From Devosia sp. (lineage in GTDB: Bacteria; Pseudomonadota; Alphaproteobacteria; Rhizobiales; Devosiaceae), in assembly GCA_011322005.1 (NCBI GenBank), contig DROE01000029.1, positions 1-8,507 on the forward strand: DNA of 8,507 nt. The letters run 5' to 3'. Under the pieces are notes generated by a model. It worked only from the letters and a program-made list of their open reading frames with translations, was not told the origin of the DNA and did not search any database. Below are positions 1 through 6,853 of this stretch, in pieces. How positions within the stretch are numbered: position 1 is the stretch's first letter; the number at the start of each line of letters is the position of its first letter. The translations under genes and the position numbers were made by a program.

Positions 1-2
1 AC

Positions 3-107
3 GGTGCCTGGCGCAGCGAGGGGGAGAACCCCGATACTTTCATTCACGCCTACCAGAACCTTGATACGTTTGTTTACCAGATTACGCGCATCAGCAAATT
101 CGACTAG
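3..107 (+). CDS. C-terminal fragment of an unrecognised protein (5' end outside window)
   Basis: An open frame enters from the left edge and ends at a TAG at 105-107, giving 34 residues. They are mostly polar and aromatic (GAWRSEGENPDTF near the start, YQITRISKFD at the end). Third codon positions are mainly G or C, as in the neighbouring genes, which supports real coding. The tail does not resemble the C-terminus of SucC, the usual partner upstream of sucD, nor that of malate dehydrogenase, and I do not recognise the family. It lies 50 bases upstream of sucD on the same strand, so it may be co-transcribed with it. No signal peptide or domain can be judged from this fragment. Confidence 0.55.
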   Translation, partial: GAWRSEGENPDTFIHAYQNLDTFVYQITRISKFD

Positions 108-157
108 CGTCCGTCCAGCGAAGTTTTTTTACGCCACACATTGGAGTTCAGAATTTC

Positions 158-1063
158 ATGTCCATTCTTGTCGACAAAGACACCAAGGTGCTGGTGCAGG
201 GTCTGACCGGGAAAACCGGAACCTTCCACACCGAGCAGGCGCTGGCCTATTTCGGCACGCAGATGGTCGGGGGAACACACCCCAAAAAGGGCGGACAGAA
301 ATGGGTTTCGGGGCTTGATGGAACCGAGTTGCCGATTTTTGCCACCGTGTCCGAGGGGCGCGAGGCAACCGGAGCCAATGCCAGCGTGATTTATGTGCCC
401 CCGGCGGGTGCGGCGGCGGCCATAATCGAAGCGATTGATGCGGAAATCGAACTCATCGTTGCCATTACCGAAGGGGTTCCGGTACTTGATATGGTCAGGG
501 TCAAGGCGAGACTGGAAAAATCCAACTCGCGGCTTTTGGGGCCCAACTGCCCGGGTGTGCTGACCCCTGAAGAATGCAAGATTGGCATCATGCCGGGCAA
601 TATTTTCAAAAAGGGGTCGGTGGGCATCGTGTCGCGCTCGGGCACACTGACCTATGAAGCGGTGTTCCAGACGACCAATGAGGGTCTGGGGCAGACCACG
701 GCCATCGGCATTGGCGGCGATCCGGTGAAGGGAACCGAGTTTATCGACGTGCTCGAACTTTTTCTGGCCGATGATGATACCAAATCCATGATCATGATCG
801 GGGAAATTGGCGGATCGGCTGAAGAAGAAGCGGCCCAGTTTCTCATTGATGAGGCCAAACGGGGCCGCTCCAAGCCGGTGGCGGGGTTCATTGCCGGGCT
901 GACAGCGCCTCCGGGCCGGACCATGGGCCATGCCGGAGCGGTTATTTCCGGTGGCAAGGGTGGTGCTGAAGACAAGATTGCTGCGATGGAAGCGGCGGGG
1001 ATTGCGGTATCGCGCTCCCCGGCAAAAATCGGTGAGGTGCTGGTCGAACTGCTCAAGGGTTAG
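158..1063 (+). CDS. sucD: Succinyl-CoA synthetase (ADP/GDP-forming) subunit alpha
   Basis: This is the cytoplasmic TCA-cycle enzyme subunit that, with SucC, converts succinyl-CoA plus Pi and NDP into succinate, CoA and NTP. The 301-residue product is slightly longer than the 289-residue E. coli SucD. Seen in sequence: an N-terminal CoA-binding Rossmann domain with GLTGKTGTFHTEQ (about residues 15-27) and VGGTHPKKGG; the LGPNCPG motif and VSRSGTLTYEA in the middle; IGEIGGSAEEEAA; and the phosphohistidine loop GRTMGHAGAVISGGKG with the active-site His at residue 258. That His is 43 residues from the C-terminus, as in E. coli. The insertion after HPKKGG and the stretch VKARLEKSNSRLLGPNCPG are typical of alphaproteobacterial versions. 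The ATG at 158 gives the canonical MSILVDKDTKVLVQG start, with GGAG at 143-146 upstream. sucC is not directly upstream, which is unusual. sucA follows after 175 bases. Confidence 0.97.
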   Translation: MSILVDKDTKVLVQGLTGKTGTFHTEQALAYFGTQMVGGTHPKKGGQKWVSGLDGTELPIFATVSEGREATGANASVIYVPPAGAAAAIIEAIDAEIELIVAITEGVPVLDMVRVKARLEKSNSRLLGPNCPGVLTPEECKIGIMPGNIFKKGSVGIVSRSGTLTYEAVFQTTNEGLGQTTAIGIGGDPVKGTEFIDVLELFLADDDTKSMIMIGEIGGSAEEEAAQFLIDEAKRGRSKPVAGFIAGLTAPPGRTMGHAGAVISGGKGGAEDKIAAMEAAGIAVSRSPAKIGEVLVELLKG

Positions 1064-1212
1064 CTATTTGTGACAGACGGGCTGAAAGTTTTGTGAATCG
1101 AGGCGTGGAAAAAGCGCGCAACTCAATATTAACAAAATGCTAAGGGAAGCCTGACACTGTTAGAAAACGGCCGTGGGTTGGGCGAACAACGCTGCGGGCT
1201 TGGAACAGGGAA

Positions 1213-1230
1213 GGCGGGGGAGGCCCTGCC
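1213..1230 (+). promoter_or_regulatory. Hairpin carrying the sucA Shine-Dalgarno sequence in its loop
   Basis: Bases 1213-1219 can pair with 1224-1230 in seven base pairs (six Watson-Crick and one G-U), leaving a four-base loop GAGG at 1220-1223. This loop is the only good ribosome-binding match before the sucA ATG at 1239. In linear form it lies 15 bases from the start codon, which is long. If the stem forms, the loop stays exposed and only 8 bases separate the stem from the ATG. That could bring the site into working range or could tune initiation. The pairing is seen in the sequence; the regulatory role is inference. Confidence 0.35.
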
Positions 1231-1238
1231 GCAAATTC

Positions 1239-4226
1239 ATGACACGACAGGAACAGAACGAGCAGTTCTTACTCACCTCGTTTCTCTATGGGGGGAATGC
1301 CTCCTATATGGAAGACTTGTACGCGCAGTACCGGGCCGACCCCAGCAGCGTTGATAAAAGCTGGGCCGGTTTTTTTGAACAACTTGAAGATGCACCCGGT
1401 GACGCCGAGGGGGCAGCCAGAGGCGCAAGCTGGAGCCGGGCCGACTGGCCGCAATCCCCTGTTGGGGAGACCATATCCGCCCTTGACGGGGACTGGGGTG
1501 AGATTTCGACAAAAGCGGGCAAAGCCGTTGTGGCAAAGGCACAGGCCAAAGGCGCAACAGCAAGTGCTGAAGAGGTTATGCGCGCGGCCCGGGACTCCAT
1601 CCATGCGATCATGATGATCCGCGCCTATCGCATGCGCGGGCATCTGCATGCCGACCTGGACCCTCTGGAACTTCAAAAAAAGGCGCCGGCTCCCGAACTG
1701 GACCCCAAAAACTACGGGTTTACCGACGCCGATTTTACCCGCGAAATCTTCATCGACAAATATCTGGGGCTGGAATATGCGACCATCCCCCAGATGCTGG
1801 AAATTCTCAGGCGCACCTATTGTTCAACGCTTGGCATTGAATTCATGCATATTTCGGACCCGGAGGCCAAGGCCTGGCTGCAGGAGCGCATCGAGGGACC
1901 GCACAAGGAAATCTCTTTTACGCCCGAGGGCAAAAAGGCGATATTGAACAAGCTGGTCGAGGCCGAGGGATTTGAGAAGTTTCTGGATGTGAAATACACC
2001 GGAACCAAGCGTTTTGGCCTGGATGGTGGCGAAAGCCTCATTCCGGCCATGGAACAGATCATCAAACATGGCGGGGCACTGGGGGTTCAGGACATCGTTC
2101 TGGGAATGCCTCACCGGGGGCGGCTGAATGTTCTGACCCAGGTCATGGGCAAACCGCATCGTGCATTGTTTCACGAGTTCAAGGGCGGTGCGTCCCAATC
2201 CGATGATGTGGAAGGCTCAGGGGACGTGAAATATCATCTTGGTGCCTCCTCGGATCGTGAATTCGACGGCAACAGTGTGCATTTGTCGCTCACCGCAAAT
2301 CCTTCACATCTGGAAATCGTCAATCCGGTGGTTCTGGGCAAGGCACGGGCCAAGCAGGACCAGCACAGCGCCGTTGAAGGGGAAATAGTTGCTCCCGCCG
2401 AGACAGATAGAACGGTGGTTTTGCCGCTGCTCCTGCACGGAGACGCAGCCTTCGCCGGGCAGGGAGTTGTGGCGGAGAGTTTCGGGCTGTCGGGCCTTCG
2501 GGGACACAGGACGGGCGGTTCTGTTCATTTTGTAATTAATAATCAGATCGGATTTACCACCTCACCCATCCACTCGCGCTCTTCGCCCTATCCCACCGAT
2601 GTGGCCAAGATGATTGAGGCGCCGGTGTTTCATGTGAACGGGGACGACCCCGAGGCGGTGGTTTTTGCGGCCAAGGTGGCGATCGAATATCGCCAGCGTT
2701 TCTGCAAGCCGGTGGTTATCGACATGTTCTGCTACCGCCGCTTCGGACACAATGAGGGCGACGAGCCCTCTTTCACTCAGCCACTGATGTATAAGCGCAT
2801 TCGTGCCCACAAGACCACACTGGAACTTTATGCTGAAAAGCTTATCGGCGAGGGGGTGCTGAGCGCTGATGACCTTGCAAAAATGAAGGTGGACTGGCGG
2901 GCGCATCTTGAGTCCGAGTTTGAGAGCGGCAACGCCTATGAACCGGGCAAAGCGGACTGGCTGGACGGAGCCTGGAAGGATTTCAGAACCGCCGAGCAGG
3001 ACGGGCCGCGGCGCGGGGACACCGGCGTCGACCTTGAAAAGCTCAAGGCAATCGGCGAGGCGTTGACCACCATTCCTGACGGATTCACCGCGCATCGCAC
3101 CATCCAGCGGTTCATGAAAAACCGTCTTAGCGCCATCGAGAACGAGGAGGGTATCGACTGGGCAACCGGGGAGGCGCTGGCGTTTGGCTCGTTGCTTGCC
3201 GAGCGCCACCCGGTGCGCCTGAGCGGGCAGGACTGCGAACGGGGCACGTTTTCCCAGCGCCATTCGGTTATTCTGGACCAGAATAGTGGCGAACCCTACA
3301 CTCCCCTCAACCACATTGCCTCCGATCAGGGGCGCTATGAGGTCATCAATTCGATGTTGTCGGAAGAAGCGGTTCTGGGGTTTGAATATGGCTACTCGCT
3401 GGTCGAGCCCAATACCCTGACGCTGTGGGAAGGTCAGTTCGGCGATTTTGTCAATGGCGCGCAGGTCGTCATTGATCAGTTCATCTCTTCGGGGGAACAG
3501 AAATGGTTCCGCATGTCGGGTCTGGTTCTGCTGTTGCCCCACGGTTATGAGGGACAAGGGCCGGAGCATTCCTCAGCGCGGCTGGAGCGGTTCTTGCAGC
3601 TTTGTGCCGAGGACAATATGCAGGTGGCAAACTGCACGACTCCTGCCAACTATTTCCATATCCTGCGGCGTCAGTTGCACCGAGATTTCCGCAAGCCCCT
3701 GATATTGATGACGCCTAAATCGCTTTTGCGGCACAAAAAGGCTACCTCGGGGTTGGCGGAACTGGGGCCGGATTCATGTTTCCACCGCCTGTTGTGGGAC
3801 GATGCGGAAGCCCCGGGTGTATCCAAGACCGATATCAAGCTGGTGGCGGACGATAAAATCCGCCGCGTGGTGATGTGCACGGGCAAGGTTTATTTCGACC
3901 TGCTCGAGGACCGGGAAAAACGCGGGATAAATGATGTTTATCTGATGCGGCTTGAACAGCTCTATCCGTTTCCGGCGAAAGCTCTGCATGGTGAATTGTC
4001 GCGCTTTGGCAATGCGGAGATTTTCTGGTGTCAGGAGGAACCCAAGAACATGGGAGCCTGGGCCTTCATTCAGCCCTATGTGGAGTGGGTTCTGGACCAG
4101 CTTGGGCGTTCGGGCGAGAGACCTCACTATGTGGGGCGCGCCTCGGCAGCTTCAACCGCTACCGGACTGATGCGCAAGCATATTCGCGAGATGGAGATTT
4201 TTCTTGATGAGGCTTTTGCAAAATAG
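1239..4226 (+). CDS. sucA: 2-oxoglutarate dehydrogenase E1 component (thiamine diphosphate dependent)
   Basis: Also called odhA. E1 decarboxylates 2-oxoglutarate on thiamine diphosphate and transfers the succinyl group to the lipoyl arm of SucB in the cytoplasmic 2-oxoglutarate dehydrogenase complex. The product is 995 residues against 933 in E. coli; the extra length is usual for alphaproteobacteria. Domains: an E1 N-terminal segment (about 4-45, FLYGGNASYMEDLYAQYR then DPSSVDKSWAGFF); the ThDP-binding half with GMPHRGRLN (His292), GDVKYHLG (His333), PSHLE (His357) and the ThDP/Mg motif GDAAF...INNQIGF (Asp402 to Asn435); a transketolase-like pyrimidine domain from about 640 (WATGEALAFGSLL, RLSGQDCERGTF, SEEAVLGFEYGYS, LLPHGYEGQGPEHSSARLER); and the C-terminal domain (VVMCTGKVYFDLL, LEQLYPFP, WCQEEPKNMGAW). 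I chose the ATG at 1239 because MTRQEQNEQFLLTSFLYGG matches family N-termini. An in-frame GTG at 1173 would add 22 low-quality residues. Confidence 0.97.
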   Translation: MTRQEQNEQFLLTSFLYGGNASYMEDLYAQYRADPSSVDKSWAGFFEQLEDAPGDAEGAARGASWSRADWPQSPVGETISALDGDWGEISTKAGKAVVAKAQAKGATASAEEVMRAARDSIHAIMMIRAYRMRGHLHADLDPLELQKKAPAPELDPKNYGFTDADFTREIFIDKYLGLEYATIPQMLEILRRTYCSTLGIEFMHISDPEAKAWLQERIEGPHKEISFTPEGKKAILNKLVEAEGFEKFLDVKYTGTKRFGLDGGESLIPAMEQIIKHGGALGVQDIVLGMPHRGRLNVLTQVMGKPHRALFHEFKGGASQSDDVEGSGDVKYHLGASSDREFDGNSVHLSLTANPSHLEIVNPVVLGKARAKQDQHSAVEGEIVAPAETDRTVVLPLLLHGDAAFAGQGVVAESFGLSGLRGHRTGGSVHFVINNQIGFTTSPIHSRSSPYPTDVAKMIEAPVFHVNGDDPEAVVFAAKVAIEYRQRFCKPVVIDMFCYRRFGHNEGDEPSFTQPLMYKRIRAHKTTLELYAEKLIGEGVLSADDLAKMKVDWRAHLESEFESGNAYEPGKADWLDGAWKDFRTAEQDGPRRGDTGVDLEKLKAIGEALTTIPDGFTAHRTIQRFMKNRLSAIENEEGIDWATGEALAFGSLLAERHPVRLSGQDCERGTFSQRHSVILDQNSGEPYTPLNHIASDQGRYEVINSMLSEEAVLGFEYGYSLVEPNTLTLWEGQFGDFVNGAQVVIDQFISSGEQKWFRMSGLVLLLPHGYEGQGPEHSSARLERFLQLCAEDNMQVANCTTPANYFHILRRQLHRDFRKPLILMTPKSLLRHKKATSGLAELGPDSCFHRLLWDDAEAPGVSKTDIKLVADDKIRRVVMCTGKVYFDLLEDREKRGINDVYLMRLEQLYPFPAKALHGELSRFGNAEIFWCQEEPKNMGAWAFIQPYVEWVLDQLGRSGERPHYVGRASAASTATGLMRKHIREMEIFLDEAFAK

Positions 4227-4279
4227 AGCGGGCACGGAGCCGGCGACCCCACGTTGAACTTGTCGAAAAACCAAAACCC

Positions 4280-4284
4280 AAGGA
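4280..4284 (+). promoter_or_regulatory. Ribosome-binding site deciding the sucB start
   Basis: AAGGA lies 8 bases before the ATG at 4293. It supports that start over an in-frame TTG at 4254, which would add 13 residues with no family match in front of the lipoyl domain. Confidence 0.7.
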
Positions 4285-4292
4285 CCCCAGAT

Positions 4293-5528
4293 ATGTCCAC
4301 TGAAATCAAAGTGCCTACATTGGGCGAAAGCGTGACCGAGGCCACAATTGGTCAATGGTTCAAAAAGGTTGGCGATGCGGTGGCGGTTGATGAGCCGCTG
4401 GTCGAGCTTGAAACCGACAAGGTGGCCGTGGAAGTGCCCTCGCCGGTAGCAGGGGTCATTGAAACCATCGTTGCCATTGAAGGGGACAATGTGGAAGTGG
4501 GGGCGCTGGTCGCCACCATCAAGGAAGGAACAACTGTCAGCGCGCCGGCCAAGGGGGCAGCGAAGGGCGCGTCTGCTGAACCCGCAAAAGAAGCGCCAGC
4601 GACGGCTGCGGCCAAAGCCAGCGAAATGCCCGCCAGCCCGGCGGCACAAAAGCTGATGAAAGAAAAGCAGATTTCCCCGGCGGATGTTTCGGGCAGCGGC
4701 AAGCGCGGGCAGGTCCTGAAAGAAGACGTGCTGGCAGCGGTCAGCAAAACGGCTTCCACACCGGCTCCAGCTCCCGTTGCAGCAGCTCCGGTTTCGGCAC
4801 CAAGGGCACCTTCCTTGGTGGAAGATGCCCCACGCGAGGAGCGGGTCAGGATGACCCGCCTGCGCCAGACCATCGCCCGCAGGCTCAAGGACGCACAAAA
4901 CACCGCCGCCATGCTGACCACGTTCAACGAGGTGGACATGGGGCCGGTGATGGACTTGCGCAAAACCTATAAGGAGCTGTTTGAAAAAAAACACGGGGTG
5001 AAGCTGGGGTTCATGGGATTCTTCTGCAAGGCGGTGACCCATGCGCTGAAAGAAATTCCGTCCGTCAATGCCGAGATTGACGGCACCGACATTGTCTACA
5101 AGAATTATGCTCATATCGGGGTTGCGGTTGGCACCGACAAAGGGCTGGTAGTGCCGGTTGTGCGCGATGCCGACCAGATGTCGATTGCCCAGGTCGAACT
5201 TGAAATCGGCCGGTTGGGGCGGGCAGCACGCGATGGCAAGCTGAGCATGGCTGACATGCAGGGGGGCTCGTTCACCCTCTCCAATGGCGGGGTTTACGGT
5301 TCGCTGATGTCAACGCCGATACTTAATGCGCCGCAAAGCGGCATTCTTGGCATGCACAAAATCCAGCAGCGGCCGATGGCCATTAACGGAGAAGTTGTTA
5401 TCCGCCCGATGATGTATCTGGCCCTGAGTTATGACCACCGGATTGTTGACGGCAAGGAAGCGGTGACGTTTCTGGTTCGGGTGAAAGAAAGCCTTGAGGA
5501 TCCCCAGCGGCTGGTGCTCGACCTTTAG
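4293..5528 (+). CDS. sucB: Dihydrolipoyllysine succinyltransferase, E2 of the 2-oxoglutarate dehydrogenase complex
   Basis: Also called odhB. E2 forms the core of the complex and moves the succinyl group from its lipoyl arm to CoA. The 411-residue product has the standard three parts. The lipoyl domain (about 2-77, IKVPTLGESVTEATI) has its modified lysine, Lys43, in ETDKVAVEV. An Ala/Pro/Lys-rich linker follows, then the peripheral subunit-binding domain (about 115-150, SPAAQKLMKEKQISPADVSG then GKRGQVLKEDVLAAV), which holds E1/E3. A second Ala/Pro linker leads to the catalytic acyltransferase domain (about 185-411), with active-site His382 and Asp386 in YDHRIVDGKEAV. The stretch DIVYKNYAHIGVAVGTDKGL and the ending LLDL-like RLVLDL identify the succinyl rather than the acetyl or branched-chain type. 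It starts 66 bases after sucA, with no terminator between them, and ends 24 bases before the first exporter gene. Confidence 0.97.
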   Translation: MSTEIKVPTLGESVTEATIGQWFKKVGDAVAVDEPLVELETDKVAVEVPSPVAGVIETIVAIEGDNVEVGALVATIKEGTTVSAPAKGAAKGASAEPAKEAPATAAAKASEMPASPAAQKLMKEKQISPADVSGSGKRGQVLKEDVLAAVSKTASTPAPAPVAAAPVSAPRAPSLVEDAPREERVRMTRLRQTIARRLKDAQNTAAMLTTFNEVDMGPVMDLRKTYKELFEKKHGVKLGFMGFFCKAVTHALKEIPSVNAEIDGTDIVYKNYAHIGVAVGTDKGLVVPVVRDADQMSIAQVELEIGRLGRAARDGKLSMADMQGGSFTLSNGGVYGSLMSTPILNAPQSGILGMHKIQQRPMAINGEVVIRPMMYLALSYDHRIVDGKEAVTFLVRVKESLEDPQRLVLDL

Positions 5529-5552
5529 GAAGCTTGGGGGGCGCACAGGATA

Positions 5553-6164
5553 ATGTCGCCGGAGTTTTTCGTCACAGCCTTGATTGTTGTCCTGATTCCG
5601 GGCACGGGGGTGGTTTTCACCATTGCCACCGGTCTGGCGCGGGGCCGGGTGGCCGGTGTCTTTGCAGCTTTTGGCTGCACGCTTGGCATTGTGCCCCATA
5701 TTGTTGCTTCGGTGCTGGGGCTGGCGGCGATTTTGCACACCAGCGCGCTGTTGTTTCAGGGGCTGAAATATGCCGGGGCCGCCTATCTGATTTATCTGGC
5801 CATCCAGACCTTGCGGGAAAGGGGACCCATCAGTTTCAGGCATGACAATGTGCGCCGTTCGATGGCAGGTGTTGTGCGAACCGGGTTCCTGATAAACATT
5901 CTGAACCCCAAACTCTCGATATTCTTCCTGGCATTTTTGCCTCAGTTTGTGCCCGCCGGGGCAAATGGTGCGCTCATACAGATGTTGGTTCTGGGGGGTA
6001 TATTCATGGCCATGACGTTTGGCGTCTTCGTGGTCTATGGGGTGTTTGCCGCATGGGCAGGACAAAAGATGCTGGGTAGCGCTTCGATTATGGGCTGGAT
6101 GCGCCGCACAACGGCGCTGGTATTTGGCGGGCTCGGTCTGCGGCTGGCACTGGCGGAACGCTAG
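5553..6164 (+). CDS. LysE/RhtB family transporter (PGT-motif subgroup)
   Basis: This is a predicted inner-membrane exporter of the LysE/RhtB superfamily, whose characterised members export amino acids such as lysine, threonine and homoserine. The 203-residue length is typical. The N-terminal helix begins immediately (FFVTALIVVLIPGTGVVF), with the family PGP motif present as PGT at residues 16-18. Next come GCTLGIVPHIVASVLGLAAI, LKYAGAAYLIYLAIQTLR and the second signature NILNPKLSIFFLAFLPQFV (Asn118-Pro119-Lys120). Two further hydrophobic segments end near the C-terminus, for about six membrane segments in all. From memory, PGT with this GIVPH segment is a known subgroup rather than a loss of function. 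The ATG at 5553 is preceded by a G-run at 5536-5541. The gene lies 24 bases after sucB and is probably in the same operon. The substrate is unknown; a link to glutamate or other 2-oxoglutarate-derived amino acids is speculation. Confidence 0.9.
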   Translation: MSPEFFVTALIVVLIPGTGVVFTIATGLARGRVAGVFAAFGCTLGIVPHIVASVLGLAAILHTSALLFQGLKYAGAAYLIYLAIQTLRERGPISFRHDNVRRSMAGVVRTGFLINILNPKLSIFFLAFLPQFVPAGANGALIQMLVLGGIFMAMTFGVFVVYGVFAAWAGQKMLGSASIMGWMRRTTALVFGGLGLRLALAER

Positions 6165-6168
6165 AAAC

Positions 6169-6801
6169 TTGGCTTTCCCATTCTTCGAGTTCATCACGAT
6201 TGTGGGCGCGTTCGGGCTTGGTGCCATCTCGCCGGGGCCGGACTTTGCCATGGTGTTGCGCCAGTCTGTCGTGAACGGTCGGGGTGCGGCCCTTTTCACC
6301 AGCGCCGGGATTGCCTCCGCAATTGTGGTACACGGGGCCTATACGCTTGTCGGGCTGGGGCTGATTATCTCGCAGTCGCTGTTTTTGTTCTCGGCTCTGA
6401 AGTGGGCCGGTGCTGCCTATCTGGTCTGGCTGGGGGTTTTGGCCCTGCGGGCGCCGCCACCTGAACCGCCAGGGGACATCGCGCAACCCCAAAGTGAAAA
6501 ATCAGATTGGCTCGCAGCGTTTGGCGTTGGCTTTTTCACCAATCTGCTTAATCCGAAAGTGGCGCTGTTTTTTCTGGCCCTGTTCACAACCCTGGTCAGT
6601 TCGGAAACGCTGCCGGTATTCAAAGTCATTTATATCGGAGCTATGGCGGGATTGCTTTTTGTCTGGTTTTCGTTGGTCTCGTTTGTGTTCACCACACCAA
6701 GGGTGCGAGAAGCATTTTACCGGTCCGGAGTCTGGTTTAACAGGATAACCGGGCTGGCGCTGATTTTACTGGCGTTAAGGCTGGCGGTGGCGCAAAAGTG
6801 A
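6169..6801 (+). CDS. Second LysE/RhtB family transporter, probable TTG start
   Basis: This predicted inner-membrane exporter of about 210 residues belongs to the same superfamily as the preceding gene. The first helix carries the canonical motif SPGPDFAMVLRQSV (Pro-Gly-Pro at 22-24). LKWAGAAYLVWLGVLALR follows, then a polar cytoplasmic loop rich in Pro and Gln, then NLLNPKVALFFLALFTTLV (Asn128-Pro129-Lys130) and two C-terminal hydrophobic segments. No ATG lies close to the start of the homologous region. The TTG at 6169 gives MAFPFFEFITIVGAFGLGAI, a complete first helix, and sits only 4 bases after the stop of the upstream gene. The next in-frame start, GTG at 6202, would cut helix one, and in-frame ATGs further upstream lie inside the other gene in a different frame. 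The short gap suggests translational coupling. It ends in TGA 52 bases before lpdA. The substrate is unknown. Confidence 0.86.
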   Translation: MAFPFFEFITIVGAFGLGAISPGPDFAMVLRQSVVNGRGAALFTSAGIASAIVVHGAYTLVGLGLIISQSLFLFSALKWAGAAYLVWLGVLALRAPPPEPPGDIAQPQSEKSDWLAAFGVGFFTNLLNPKVALFFLALFTTLVSSETLPVFKVIYIGAMAGLLFVWFSLVSFVFTTPRVREAFYRSGVWFNRITGLALILLALRLAVAQK

Positions 6802-6839
6802 GGTGGGACCAGAAGGCTGGTTGACTAAACAAATCATGC

Positions 6840-6845
6840 AAGGGG
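6840..6845 (+). promoter_or_regulatory. Ribosome-binding site deciding the lpdA start
   Basis: AAGGGG lies 8 bases upstream of the ATG at 6854. This spacing favours that start over the in-frame ATG at 6836, which lies upstream of this site, and over the GTG at 6803. Confidence 0.65.
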
Positions 6846-6853
6846 CAAAAAAT

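Noticed and set aside
96..130. T-run (124-130) preceded by a possible short stem, considered as a terminator upstream of sucD
   Set aside because: The stem is only four clean pairs with a 16-base loop and a mismatch beyond, too weak to call.
1173..1238. GTG at 1173 as an alternative sucA start
   Set aside because: The 22 added residues are Gly/Arg-rich with no family match, and the ATG at 1239 gives the known E1 N-terminus.
2562..3569. Long minus-strand open frame (335 codons) opposite sucA
   Set aside because: It is antisense to conserved E1 coding sequence; long antisense frames are expected from the codon bias here, and its translation shows no recognisable domain.
4152..5114. Minus-strand open frame (320 codons) opposite sucA/sucB
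   Set aside because: A shadow of the sucB lipoyl and linker regions, with low-complexity Gly/Arg/Cys content and no family features.
6019..6168. Upstream ATG at 6019 in the frame of the second exporter
   Set aside because: It would overlap the first exporter by about 145 bases and add Trp/Cys/Arg-rich sequence unlike the family; TTG at 6169 fits better.
5310..6299. Minus-strand open frame (329 codons) spanning sucB and the exporters
   Set aside because: Antisense to three real genes; the translation is rich in His, Asn and Gln as expected from reading membrane-protein codons backwards.
6802..6853. TTGACT at 6821-6826 as a -35 box for an lpdA promoter
   Set aside because: No acceptable -10 element lies 15-19 bases downstream; the resemblance is probably chance.
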